Shown one piece after another: positions 33,021 to 41,455 of a stretch of 60,939 nt of DNA. This stretch comes from an uncultured Angelakisella sp. Its GTDB lineage: Bacteria > Bacillota > Clostridia > Oscillospirales > Ruminococcaceae. The stretch's first letter is position 1, and each line of letters begins with the position of its first letter. Under the pieces are notes generated by a model. That model was not told where the DNA came from, made no database searches, and was given only the letters and a program-made list of their open reading frames with translations. The stretch covers positions 1 through 60,939 of the forward strand of contig CAJUFR010000008.1 of the NCBI GenBank assembly GCA_910585525.1. Reading direction: 5' to 3'. A program made the translations under genes and the position numbers.

Positions 33021-34243
33021 GGCGTCCCCTCCTTCCCCTGTCCCTCCCCGGAGAGGAGGAACACCGGGTTTTGTCCTGTCATCAGGTGGTAGCGCCCCAG
33101 TTCCCGGGCCCGGGCCACCGTGATCTGGGACACCTCCACCCCGGCAAAGGGCAGGGCGTCCAGCAGCGCCGCCCCCCGGGAGAGGGTCTCCAGGGTGACG
33201 GCGGCGACCACCACCCGGACACGGGGGTTCTTCTCCAGGGCGGTCTTTAGGATGTCCTCCAGGCTGCCGCCGCTGCCCCCTACAAAAACGCCGTCCGGGG
33301 CGGGGAGGTCCCCCAGGGCCGCCGGGGCCTCCCCCTGCACCAGCGTCAGGTTCCCGGCCCCGAACCTGGCGGCGTTCTCCAGGATGAGACCGCAGGCCTC
33401 CGGGTCCCGCTCCACGGCCAGGACACGGCCGTCCCGGGCCAGGGCGGAGATGGCCACGGCGACGCTGCCGGTGCCCGCCCCCACGTCCCAGTAGGTGCCG
33501 CCGGGGGCCACCCGCAGCTTGGAGAGGGCCGCCGCCCGCACCTCCTCCTTGGTCATGGGGACCTGGCCCCGGACGAAGCCGCTGTCCGGGATGCCGAAGG
33601 TCCCGGCGGGAGGACAGGCCGGTTCCCCCTGGACCAGCAGCACCGAGAGAGGCGGGAAGTCCTGCCGGGAAAATTCCTCCACCCTGCCGGAGAAGATCTC
33701 CTCGTTGGGGTAGGAGAGCCGGGAACCCACCCAGGCCCGGGCCTTCCCCCAGCCCGCCTGTTCCAGGGCGGCGCAGAGAGCCCGGGGGGTCTGGTCCCCG
33801 GACTCCCCGGTGAGGAAGAACACCCGGCCGTACCGGGCCACCAACTCCCCGGGGCAGCAGGCCCGGCCGTGGGCGCTGGCGGGGTGGATGTCCTCCCAGG
33901 GGGTGCCGATCTTGGCGCAGAGGTATTGCAGGCTGGAGACGCCGGGGAAGGTCTCCACCTCCATCCCCGCTTCCAGCAGGAGGGGGCGCAGCCCCTTGGC
34001 CCCGCTGTAAAAGCCGGTGTCCCCGGAGAGGAGGACGGCAGCGTTTTCCGCCCCGCTTTGCTCCAGCGCCGCCAGGATATCCCGGGCCAGCACCGCCTCC
34101 CGGCAGGGGACGGCCCCCTGCCGGTAGGGCTCCAGCAGCCGGGGGGCGCCGATGAAAAGCTCCGCCCGGGCAAGGGCGGCTGTTGCCGCCCGGGTGAGCA
34201 GCGCCGGGCTCCCCGGGCCCATCCCCACCAGTGATACCTTCAT
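33017..34243 (-). CDS. cbiET: Fused CbiE/CbiT precorrin-6B (cobalt-precorrin-7) methyltransferase/decarboxylase
   Basis: A 408-residue fusion. Residues 1-200 are the CbiE tetrapyrrole methylase (VSLVGMGPGSPALLTRAATA; LLSGDTGFYSGAKGL). Residues about 220-400 are the CbiT class I SAM methyltransferase (EVRAAALSKLRVAPGGTYWD, VGAGTGSVAVAISALA, DGVFVGGSGGSLEDIL). Together they methylate C5 and C15 and decarboxylate the C12 acetate. The ATG overlaps the cbiJ stop. Confidence 0.95.
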   Translation of the reverse strand: MKVSLVGMGPGSPALLTRAATAALARAELFIGAPRLLEPYRQGAVPCREAVLARDILAALEQSGAENAAVLLSGDTGFYSGAKGLRPLLLEAGMEVETFPGVSSLQYLCAKIGTPWEDIHPASAHGRACCPGELVARYGRVFFLTGESGDQTPRALCAALEQAGWGKARAWVGSRLSYPNEEIFSGRVEEFSRQDFPPLSVLLVQGEPACPPAGTFGIPDSGFVRGQVPMTKEEVRAAALSKLRVAPGGTYWDVGAGTGSVAVAISALARDGRVLAVERDPEACGLILENAARFGAGNLTLVQGEAPAALGDLPAPDGVFVGGSGGSLEDILKTALEKNPRVRVVVAAVTLETLSRGAALLDALPFAGVEVSQITVARARELGRYHLMTGQNPVFLLSGEGQGKEGTP

Positions 34244-35019
34244 CCCTTCTCCTCCTCTCCGGTCAGACGCGCCAAGATCTCCGCCATGGAGCAGACCGCC
34301 CCCGGCAGCGGCGGGCGGCGGATGGCCACCACCCTGGCCCCCCGCTCCCGGGCGGCGGCCAGCTTCTCCGGCATCCCCCCCGCCTTTCCCCCGTCCTTGG
34401 TCACCAGGACGGCGATGGAGAACTGCTCCATCAGCGCCAGGTTCAGTTCCCGGGAGAAGGGTCCCTGGATGGCGATGACGCTGCCGGCGGGGATGCCCGC
34501 CGCCCGGCACTGTTCCAGGCTTTCCGCCAGGGGCAGCACCCGGGGGAACACCCGCCCCGGCTCCCCCAGCGCCTGGCAGAACGCCGGCAGTTCCTTGGCC
34601 CCGGTGGCAAGGAGGATGTTGCCGGGAAGTTCCCGGCATTTTTCCGCCGCCTCCCGGATATCCGCCGCCAGGATACAGCCGGAAAGGTCGGTCTCCTCCC
34701 GGGCCAGCCCCAGGCAGGGGAGTTCCAGCGCCCCGCAGACGGCCCGGAGGTTTTCCGACACCTCCCGGGCGTAGGGGTGGGTGGCGTCCACCACGGCGCC
34801 GGCTCGCTCCTCCCGGAGGAATGCTTCTATCTGCCCCCGGTCCAGCCGCCCCTCCCGGACGCGGAGGTTTTGGGGCCGCTCCGCCTCCAGCAGTTCCCGG
34901 CCCCAGCCGGTGGCCACCGAGGCGGTGACCACCCCCTCCGGCAGCCTGCGGCAGAGGGACAGGACCAGCCGCCGCCCCTCCGCCGTCCCGGCGAACACCA
35001 CGATGTGCCGTCCCCTCAC
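34240..35019 (-). CDS. cbiJ: Cobalt-precorrin-6A reductase CbiJ/CobK
   Basis: A 259-residue NAD(P)H-dependent reductase. The N-terminal nucleotide-fold motif is VVFAGTAEGRRLVLSLCRRL, then VVDATHPYAREVSENLRAVC and LLATGAKELPAF, as in CobK/CbiJ. The GTG start at 35019 overlaps the cbiH stop (GTGA) and has AAGGGGG 5 nt upstream. Confidence 0.92.
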   Translation of the reverse strand: MRGRHIVVFAGTAEGRRLVLSLCRRLPEGVVTASVATGWGRELLEAERPQNLRVREGRLDRGQIEAFLREERAGAVVDATHPYAREVSENLRAVCGALELPCLGLAREETDLSGCILAADIREAAEKCRELPGNILLATGAKELPAFCQALGEPGRVFPRVLPLAESLEQCRAAGIPAGSVIAIQGPFSRELNLALMEQFSIAVLVTKDGGKAGGMPEKLAAARERGARVVAIRRPPLPGAVCSMAEILARLTGEEEKG

Positions 35020-35756
35020 AGCGCCCCCTTGGTCTCGTAGCCCCGGGGGGTCACCAGCTTGCCGCCGATCACCTGGGTCTGGCTGTTGCCCACAAAGACG
35101 GTGGTGGACATGTCCGCCGGCTGCTCCCCCAGTTCCTCCAGGGTGCAGAGCCAGCATTCCTCCCCCTCCCGGCCCACACGCCGGGCCAGGCCGCAGGGGG
35201 TGTCGGGGCCGCAGTATCCCAGCAGGATATCCGCCGCCTTCTTTAAGGTGTCCGGCCGTGTCTTGCTGGCCGGGTTGTAAAGGCAGAGGACAAAGTCCCC
35301 CTCCGCCGCCAGTTCCAGCCGCTTGGCGATGGTCCCCCAGGGGGTGAGGGCGTCGCTGAGGGAGATGACGGCAAAGTCGTGGACCAGGGGTGCCCCCAGC
35401 AGGGCGGCCCCGGCGGTGGCGGCGGTGACCCCGGGGATGACCTCGATCTCCAGATCCGGGGCATCCTCGCAGACCTGATAAATCAGCCCCGCCATGCCGT
35501 AGACCCCGGCGTCCCCGGAGCAGATCATGGCCACCGTCCTGCCCTTTAGGGCCAGGTCCCGGCAGGTCCGGCACCGGGCCACCTCGGTGGTCATGGGGGT
35601 GGCGATGGTGTCCTTGCCGGGGTAGTGTTCCTTCACCAGGTCGATGTAGGTGGTGTATCCCACCAGGACGTCGCTGGCGGCCAGCGCCGCCTGGGCTCGG
35701 GGGGTGGTCTCCTGGGCCCCGCCGGGGCCGATGCCGATAACATAGATCTTTCCCAT
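35016..35756 (-). CDS. cbiH: Cobalt-precorrin-3 C17-methyltransferase CbiH/CobJ
   Basis: A 246-residue SAM-dependent tetrapyrrole methylase with IYVIGIGPGGAQETTPRAQA, VLVGYTTYIDLV, AMICSGDAGVYGMAGLIY and IEVIPGVTAATAGAALLGAP. It catalyses ring contraction. There is no C-terminal iron-sulfur extension. The start overlaps the cbiG stop (TGATG). Confidence 0.95.
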   Translation of the reverse strand: MGKIYVIGIGPGGAQETTPRAQAALAASDVLVGYTTYIDLVKEHYPGKDTIATPMTTEVARCRTCRDLALKGRTVAMICSGDAGVYGMAGLIYQVCEDAPDLEIEVIPGVTAATAGAALLGAPLVHDFAVISLSDALTPWGTIAKRLELAAEGDFVLCLYNPASKTRPDTLKKAADILLGYCGPDTPCGLARRVGREGEECWLCTLEELGEQPADMSTTVFVGNSQTQVIGGKLVTPRGYETKGAL

Positions 35757-36865
35757 CACGATCTCTCCTTCCCGTTCCACGCCCAGGGCCGATCCCCCGG
35801 GCGGTCCGTCCCGCCGGTCTCGCCCGGCCCCAGCCGCACCGTCACCGGGCAGGCGGCGACGGCGGCGGTAACGCCATCCAGTACCGTTTTTTTCACCAGC
35901 AGCCTGCCGCCCCCGCTGGCTGCCACGGCGGCACGCTCGCAGACATTGTCCACCCCGGTGGTCTCCTTCACAAAGGGGGAGGGGGTGAACTCCCCCGGCT
36001 GGAGGGCCAGTTCCTCCGGGGGGAAGCATCGCAGCGGCCAGTCCTTTTCCCGGCAGAGGGCCAGCAGCCCCGGTTCCTCCCCCTTGATGCTGATGGTGGC
36101 GGCCCCCGCCACCGCCAGGGGGGTGAGGTCCCCCGCCGCCAGAGCCGCCTCCACCGCGGCGGCGATCCGCTCCCCGGTGGCCCCCCTGCGGCAGCCGATG
36201 CCCACCCAGAGGGCGGGGGGGACCACCTTGAGGGCCTGGGAGGGGGCGGCGCTGAGGGTGAACCACAGGGCCGGGGAGACCTCCCCCGGCAGGTAGCCCC
36301 GGGGGAGAGGGCCGCGGACCGGGAGGTCGCTGGAAAAGGAGACGGTCCCCCCCGCCACCAGGGCGGCGGAGATGGCCTTGACCCGCTCCGGCCGGTCCAG
36401 CCGCCAGCCGTTTTGGGCCGCCCAGTCGTCGATGGCCAGCAGCCCCGCCCCGTCGGTGGCGGTGGTGACCACCGGCTGCGCCCCTACCGCCTCCGCCACC
36501 TCCCGGGCCAGCCGGTTGGCCCCCCCGGTGTGGCCGGAGAGAAGAGCCACGGCGAACCGTCCCCCCTCGTCCACCGCCACCACGGCGGGGTCGGTGTGCT
36601 TGTCCCGCAAAAAGGGGGCCGCCGCCCGGACGGCGATGCCGCAGGCGGAGATAAAGATAAGCCCCTCCGCCTCCCGGAAGGCGGCTTCGGTCCACTGGGC
36701 AAGGGTCGTCCTCTCCAGGCAGGGGAGGGCGGGCTGGCCGGTCCCGTCGGGGAAGGGCCGGAAGGAGCGGGCGTCGCAGCGGTGGCCCCCCTGTTCCAGC
36801 TTCTCCGCCAGTTCCCGGGCCAGCAGGGTGCCCCGAGGGGTGAAGGCGATAAGGCGAAGGGTCAT
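35756..36865 (-). CDS. cbiG: Cobalt-precorrin-5A hydrolase CbiG
   Basis: A 369-residue protein with both CbiG parts: the N-terminal domain (GLIFISACGIAVRAAAPFLR, FAVALLSGHTGGANRLA) and the C-terminal CobE-like domain (WVGIGCRRGATGERIAAAVE, SIKGEEPGLLALC). It opens the delta-lactone and releases acetaldehyde. It overlaps cbiF (ATGA). Confidence 0.94.
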   Translation of the reverse strand: MTLRLIAFTPRGTLLARELAEKLEQGGHRCDARSFRPFPDGTGQPALPCLERTTLAQWTEAAFREAEGLIFISACGIAVRAAAPFLRDKHTDPAVVAVDEGGRFAVALLSGHTGGANRLAREVAEAVGAQPVVTTATDGAGLLAIDDWAAQNGWRLDRPERVKAISAALVAGGTVSFSSDLPVRGPLPRGYLPGEVSPALWFTLSAAPSQALKVVPPALWVGIGCRRGATGERIAAAVEAALAAGDLTPLAVAGAATISIKGEEPGLLALCREKDWPLRCFPPEELALQPGEFTPSPFVKETTGVDNVCERAAVAASGGGRLLVKKTVLDGVTAAVAACPVTVRLGPGETGGTDRPGDRPWAWNGKERS

Positions 36866-37629
36866 TTCTTGTCCCCCTTCCCCTCCCGGAAGCTGTGGGA
36901 AAACCCCGGGTCATACAGCAGGCTCCGGCGGTAGTCCTCCCCCAGGAAATCCCCCACCAGGATCAGCGCCGTCCGCTGCACCTGGTGTGCCCGGGCGGTC
37001 TCGGCCAGCGTCCCCACGGTGCAGCGGTAGACCGCCTCCTCCGGCCAGCTGGCCTTGTACACGATGGCCGCCGGGGTGTCCTCCCGGTAGGCGCCCCCGG
37101 CCAGCAGCTGGCCCTGGACCTCCTCCAGCATCCCGGCGCTGAGGAACAGCACCATGGTGGCCCCGTGGGCGGCCAGGGAGCGAAGTTTCTCCCTCTCCGG
37201 CACCGGGGTCCGCCCCGCCATCCGGGTGATGATGACGCTTTGGCTCACCCCCGGCAGGGTGTATTCCGCCGGGACGGCCGCCGCCGCCCCGCAGAAGCTG
37301 GATACCCCCGGGGTGACGTCGTAGGGGATGCCCCGCTCCTCCAGGGCGTCCATCTGCTCCCGGATGGCCCCGTACAGGCAGGGGTCGCCGGTGTGGAGCC
37401 GGACGGTGTCCCAGCCCTTTTCCTCCCCCGCCTGGATCAGTTCCAGCACCTCCTCCAGGGCAAGGCGGGCGCTGTCGTGGCAGGGGGTGCCGGGGCGGGC
37501 GCGGGAGAGCAGTTCCGGGTTCACCAGGCTGCCGGCGTAGATGATCTGGTCCGCCCGGGCCAGCAGCTTCGCCCCCCGCACCGTGATGAGGTCAGGGGCC
37601 CCGCAGCCCGCGCCCACGATGTGTACCAT
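36862..37629 (-). CDS. cbiF: Cobalt-precorrin-4 C11-methyltransferase CbiF/CobM
   Basis: A 255-residue SAM-dependent methylase with VHIVGAGCGAPDLITVRGAK, IIYAGSLVNPELL, VRLHTGDPCLYGAIREQM and DVTPGVSSFCGAAAAVPAEY, all close to the studied CbiF. Lies 3 bp after cbiL. Confidence 0.95.
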   Translation of the reverse strand: MVHIVGAGCGAPDLITVRGAKLLARADQIIYAGSLVNPELLSRARPGTPCHDSARLALEEVLELIQAGEEKGWDTVRLHTGDPCLYGAIREQMDALEERGIPYDVTPGVSSFCGAAAAVPAEYTLPGVSQSVIITRMAGRTPVPEREKLRSLAAHGATMVLFLSAGMLEEVQGQLLAGGAYREDTPAAIVYKASWPEEAVYRCTVGTLAETARAHQVQRTALILVGDFLGEDYRRSLLYDPGFSHSFREGKGDKK

Positions 37630-37632
37630 CCC

Positions 37633-38328
37633 TCACTCCTCCTCTATGATGACGGTGGAAAAATACCCGGTGGGGCCATCCGCCTCCCGAAGGTCCCGGT
37701 AGACCCGCTGGGTGGGGAGGCCGCAGTCGGTGACCATCCGGGCGGTGAGACCGGGGCGGCCCGCCAGCAGTTCCTTCAGGCGGGGGACCTCCTTGCCGGC
37801 CTTCATCAGCACCTTGGCCCCGGGGAGGTCCAGGGCCTCCTCCACCCCGGGATAGCCCCCGGGGACGATGTGAAGGGGGAGGTGGGGCTTTGTAAGGCTC
37901 ATATCCAGCCGTGCCGCCACGGCGCAGAAGCTGGGCACCCCGGGGATGGTGATGACCTGGTACCGTTCCGCCGCCAGTACCCGCCGCTGCACGCTGCTGT
38001 AGGTGGCGTAAAGGGAGGGGTCCCCCAGGTTCAGCATCGCCACGTCCCGGCCGCTGTCCAGCACCGCCATCACCGCCCGGGCGGCGGTGTCATAGCATTT
38101 TTCCAGGGTGGCCCGGTCCCGTATCATGGGGAAGTCCAGCCGCAGCAGTTCCTTTTCCGCCACCTCCGGCACCGCCTGGCGGGCGATCTCCAGCGCCACC
38201 AGCCGCTCCCCGCCGGAGACCGGCACCGCCACCACCGGGCAGGCCCGGATGACCTCCGCCCCCCGGAGGGTCATCAGCCCCGGGTCCCCGGGACCCACCC
38301 CCACGCCGTACAATCTCCCCTTATTCAT
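37633..38328 (-). CDS. cbiL: Cobalt-precorrin-2 C20-methyltransferase CbiL
   Basis: A 231-residue methylase: GRLYGVGVGPGDPGLMTLRG, VAVPVSGGERLVALEIAR, DVAMLNLGDPSLYATYSSVQ, TIPGVPSFCAVAARLDMSL. It adds the C20 methyl group to cobalt-factor/precorrin 2. The start overlaps the cbiD stop by 4 bp. Confidence 0.95.
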   Translation of the reverse strand: MNKGRLYGVGVGPGDPGLMTLRGAEVIRACPVVAVPVSGGERLVALEIARQAVPEVAEKELLRLDFPMIRDRATLEKCYDTAARAVMAVLDSGRDVAMLNLGDPSLYATYSSVQRRVLAAERYQVITIPGVPSFCAVAARLDMSLTKPHLPLHIVPGGYPGVEEALDLPGAKVLMKAGKEVPRLKELLAGRPGLTARMVTDCGLPTQRVYRDLREADGPTGYFSTVIIEEE

Positions 38329-39461
38329 CCGTTCCCTTCCCCTTTCTCCTCCAGCCGGGCCAGCAGTCCCTCCGCCCCACGGGTGCGGAGGACGATCCCC
38401 TCCCCCGGCAGGTAGGCTATGGCCCCGACGGCCACCTCCGCCCCCGCCCGGCGAACGAGGGCCTCCTGCATTTTCCCGGCCAGGGAATCCATCACCGGGG
38501 CCAGCAGCCCCGCTTCCTTTAGTATCTCCCCGCCCTGGACGGTGGTGGGAGCCTCCATCAGGGCCTTTACCGTATCCTGCCCGGCCCCGCAAAGGGCGGC
38601 GTGGGCGGACAGCAGTTCCATCCGGCAATCCCCGTACCGGGAGTGGGTGTTCAGCATCCCCCCCGCCAGCTTCACCAGCTTGCCCAGGTGGCCGGCCACC
38701 AGGACCCGCCGGAACCCCAGGGCCGCGGCGCCGTCCATGGCCTCCCCCAGGAAGTTCCCGCACTTCACCGCAAGCCGGTCCGGCACCCGGTCCATCCCCC
38801 GGAGGAAGTCGCGGCCGTAGTTGCCGGGGGTGAGGATGACCCCCTTTTCCCCCGACGCCGCCAGCACCGACAGTTCCGCCTGGATGGTGGCCACAAGAGC
38901 CGTCTCGCTCATAGGCTCCACGATGCCGGTGGTGCCCAGGATGGAGATGCCCCCCACGATGCCCAGCCGGGGGTTGAAGGTCCGCTCCGCCACCTCCGCC
39001 CCCCCGGGGACCCGGATGGTGACGGCAAGACCGCCGGTGTGTCCCGCCCGGGCCGCCTCCTCCGCCACCCCGGAGAGGATCATCCGACGGGGCACCCGGT
39101 TGATGGCGGCCTCCCCCGGGGGCTGGTCCAGCCCCGGCAGGGTGACGGTGCCCACCCCCTCCCCGCCCCGGAGGGTAACGCCGGGCGCCCCGTCGGGATC
39201 AAAGGCGACATCGGCCAGGATCAGCAGCCCGTGGGTGACGTCCGGGTCGTCCCCGGCGTCCTTCCGCACCCCGCAGCTGGCCCGGCCGGGGCGGCTGGCG
39301 GAGGTCTCCACCGCCAGGGAGAGCGTCCTTCCCCCAGGGACGGCCAGGCGGACCACCGCCGTCTCCTCCCCGGTGAGGAGCAGCCGGGCGGCGGCCCGGG
39401 CGGCGGCGGCGGCGCAGCTGCCGGTGGTGACGCCGGGGCGGAGAGAGGGTCGCCGGTCCAT
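38325..39461 (-). CDS. cbiD: Cobalt-precorrin-5B C1-methyltransferase CbiD
   Basis: A 378-residue protein found only in the oxygen-independent route. Landmarks are LRPGVTTGSCAAAAARAA, GVTLRGGEGVGTVTLPGLDQ, GILGTTGIVEPMS-type residues (IVGGISILGTTGIVEPMSET) and HLGKLVKLAGGMLNTHSRYG. The second of two close ATGs (39461) is preferred because GGAGGTG lies 7 nt before it; the first, at 39467, crowds the site. It is the first gene of the operon. Confidence 0.95.
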   Translation of the reverse strand: MDRRPSLRPGVTTGSCAAAAARAAARLLLTGEETAVVRLAVPGGRTLSLAVETSASRPGRASCGVRKDAGDDPDVTHGLLILADVAFDPDGAPGVTLRGGEGVGTVTLPGLDQPPGEAAINRVPRRMILSGVAEEAARAGHTGGLAVTIRVPGGAEVAERTFNPRLGIVGGISILGTTGIVEPMSETALVATIQAELSVLAASGEKGVILTPGNYGRDFLRGMDRVPDRLAVKCGNFLGEAMDGAAALGFRRVLVAGHLGKLVKLAGGMLNTHSRYGDCRMELLSAHAALCGAGQDTVKALMEAPTTVQGGEILKEAGLLAPVMDSLAGKMQEALVRRAGAEVAVGAIAYLPGEGIVLRTRGAEGLLARLEEKGEGNG

Positions 39462-39481
39462 GGCCATGCACCTCCTGCCAC

Positions 39482-39515
39482 AAAAAAGGGGAGCCCGGTT
39501 ATCCCTATGGCTCCC
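39482..39515 (-). terminator. Terminator-like hairpin in the leader of the cobalamin operon (attenuator candidate)
   Basis: On the minus strand GGGAGCC pairs with GGCTCCC around a 13-nt loop that can itself form a GG/CC mini-stem, followed by CTTTTTTG. It starts only about 12 nt after the predicted transcription start and ends about 20 nt before the cbiD ATG. A terminator between promoter and first gene suggests conditional read-through. Confidence 0.65.
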
Positions 39516-39533
39516 ATAAGAAATCGTATTCAT

Positions 39534-39562
39534 ATTTTAGTATTTCCCGGGGGGATTGTCAA
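39534..39562 (-). promoter_or_regulatory. Promoter of the cobalamin operon
   Basis: Minus strand: TTGACA (39557-39562), 17-nt spacer, TAAAAT (39534-39539). No cobalamin riboswitch fits in the roughly 65-nt leader. Confidence 0.75.
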
Positions 39563-39563
39563 T

Positions 39564-39595
39564 CAAATAGAGAGACCGCCCAAAGGCGGCCTCTC
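39564..39595 (-). terminator. Terminator of the NMT1-type ABC operon
   Basis: Arms GAGAGACCGCC (39570-39580) and GGCGGCCTCTC (39585-39595) pair with one mismatch around CAAA; on minus CTATTTGATT follows. It insulates the ABC genes from the cobalamin promoter that starts next to it. Confidence 0.65.
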
Positions 39596-39614
39596 CATTA
39601 TTTTTCTGTTGGGG

Positions 39615-40610
39615 TCAGCCCATGACCTTCTCCGCAAAGCTGTTATCCACCACATCCCCGTGGGGGGCCCGCTGGCTCAGTTCCCCGGCCTGGGTCATCA
39701 CCTCCTGGAGCAGGTCGAAGGACTCCTGGCTCATCACGGGGTCGCTGTTCCAGGCGTCGATGTCCTTGTAACGCTGCACCACCACCGTCAGAAGTTCCTC
39801 GCCGGTGTCGGGGAAGGCCGGAGCGATGGCCTTGGCCACCTCCTCCGCCGTGTGTTCCGCCACCCACTGCTGGCCCCGGTAGATGGCCCGGGTGAACCGC
39901 TCTACCAGGTCCTTGTTCTTCTCCAGGTAGCTTTTCTTGGCGAAGTAGGCGGTGTAGGGGATCTCCCCGGCGGCCTCCCCCACCGACGCCACGATGTACC
40001 CCTTGCCCTCCGCCTCCAGCATCGAGGCCGTGGGCTCAAAGATGGTGACGTAGTCCCCGGTGCCCCCGGTGAAGGCCCCGGTCATCAGGGCGAACTGGAT
40101 GGAGTTATCCATCAGCAGGTCCTTTGCCGGGTCCAGGCCGTTTTGCCGGATGACGTACTCCAGCGCCATGTAGGGGACGCCCCCCTTGCGGCCGGGGAGG
40201 ATGTGCTTGCCCGCGAGCTTCTGCCAGGAGAAGTCCGGGTCGGGCTGCCGGGCCACCAGGAAGGAGCCGTCCCGCTGGGTCAGCTGGGCAAAGACCTTGG
40301 GGTAGTCCTCCTTCCCCTCGTTGTAGACGTAGATGGCGGCCTCCGGCCCGGCAAAGCCGATGTCCATGCTGTCCGAGAGGACGGCGGCCATCACCTTATC
40401 CGCCCCCTGGCCGTTGGAAAGCTCGATCTCGATGCCCTCCTCCTGGAAAAAGCCCAGCTGGATGGCGGCGTACTGGGGGGCGTAAAAGACCGAGTGGGTC
40501 ACCTCGCAGACCCGGACCTTCTCCAGGGGCTTGGGCCCGGCCCCGGCGCACCCCGCCAGGGCGGCGGCCGCCACCAGGACGGCCAGGAAAATGGTTGCCA
40601 TGCGTTTCAT
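39615..40610 (-). CDS. ABC transporter solute-binding lipoprotein, NMT1/THI5-like
   Basis: A 331-residue exported lipoprotein: signal peptide RMATIFLAVLVAAAALAGCA with a lipobox, then the type II binding fold. VFYAPQYAAIQLGFFQEEGI and GADKVMAAVLSDSMDIGFAG are typical of the NMT1/SsuA group that binds thiamin-precursor pyrimidines, sulfonates, nitrate or riboflavin. The ligand is unknown. It is the last gene of a three-gene importer and lies upstream of the cobalamin promoter. Confidence 0.9.
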   Translation of the reverse strand: MKRMATIFLAVLVAAAALAGCAGAGPKPLEKVRVCEVTHSVFYAPQYAAIQLGFFQEEGIEIELSNGQGADKVMAAVLSDSMDIGFAGPEAAIYVYNEGKEDYPKVFAQLTQRDGSFLVARQPDPDFSWQKLAGKHILPGRKGGVPYMALEYVIRQNGLDPAKDLLMDNSIQFALMTGAFTGGTGDYVTIFEPTASMLEAEGKGYIVASVGEAAGEIPYTAYFAKKSYLEKNKDLVERFTRAIYRGQQWVAEHTAEEVAKAIAPAFPDTGEELLTVVVQRYKDIDAWNSDPVMSQESFDLLQEVMTQAGELSQRAPHGDVVDNSFAEKVMG

Positions 40611-40654
40611 ATCATTACTCCCTTCTCAACGACCCTTTGGCTATTTTAACGCCG

Positions 40655-41455
40655 CTACCGGCGGTGGGTCACCAGCTTTTGCAGCGCCACCACCCCCTGG
40701 TACATCAGGGCGGCCACCACCGACAGGATGATGACGCTGGCCATCACCAGGTCCAGCTTAAAGACCTGGCCGCCGTAAACGATCAGATACCCCAGCCCCG
40801 CCTTGGAGACCAAGAACTCCCCGGCGATGACCCCCACCAGCGACAGGCCGATGTTGATCTTCAGCGACCCGAAGAGGGTGCCCACGTTGCTGGGCAGCAC
40901 GATCTTGCGGAATATCTGGCCCTTGGTGGCGCCGAAGGTGGTGGCCATGCGGATGGCGTCGGGGTCGGTGCGGCGGAAGCCCCCCAGCATCTCCAGCACC
41001 GTGACGATGAGGGAGATGGCAAGGGCCATGAAGATGATGGCCTTGGTCCCCGCCCCCACCACGATGATGATCACCGGGCCCAGGGCGATTTTTGGCAGGC
41101 TGTTGAGCACCACCAGGTATGGCTCGCTGACCTTGGCCACAAAGTCGCTCCACCACAGCAGCACCGCCAGGCCGATGCCCAGCGCCACACCCAGCAGGAA
41201 GCCCACCAGCGTCTCGTAGATGGTCACCCACATGTGGGTCCAAAGTTCCCCCTCCACGAACATGGTGGTCCAGGTGCGCCAGATGCGGCTGGGCTGGCTG
41301 AGGATGAAGCTGTCGATGATCCCCGCCCGGGCCAGTATCTCCCAAAGGGCCACCAGCAGGATGAGCAGGCCCCACTGGCAGCCCCGGACCCACCGGCGGC
41401 GGCGCAGGCGGCGGCGCAGGTATTCCTGCCGCTGGGGGGAAAGGTCAGTTCCCAT
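40655..41455 (-). CDS. ABC transporter permease, SsuC/TauC/ThiX type
   Basis: A 266-residue membrane protein with an Arg-rich N-terminus and six TM segments. The EAA loop is AIRMATTFGATKGQIFRKIV. The tail includes GLGYLIVYGGQVFKLDLVMA. Its start overlaps the ATPase gene by 11 bp. Confidence 0.9.
   Translation of the reverse strand: MGTDLSPQRQEYLRRRLRRRRWVRGCQWGLLILLVALWEILARAGIIDSFILSQPSRIWRTWTTMFVEGELWTHMWVTIYETLVGFLLGVALGIGLAVLLWWSDFVAKVSEPYLVVLNSLPKIALGPVIIIVVGAGTKAIIFMALAISLIVTVLEMLGGFRRTDPDAIRMATTFGATKGQIFRKIVLPSNVGTLFGSLKINIGLSLVGVIAGEFLVSKAGLGYLIVYGGQVFKLDLVMASVIILSVVAALMYQGVVALQKLVTHRR

Noticed and set aside
39482..39533. In-frame upstream extension of cbiD
   Set aside because: The extra ATG abuts the promoter -10 element and would not be in the transcript. 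The extension also translates the hairpin, and a good ribosome binding site precedes 39461.
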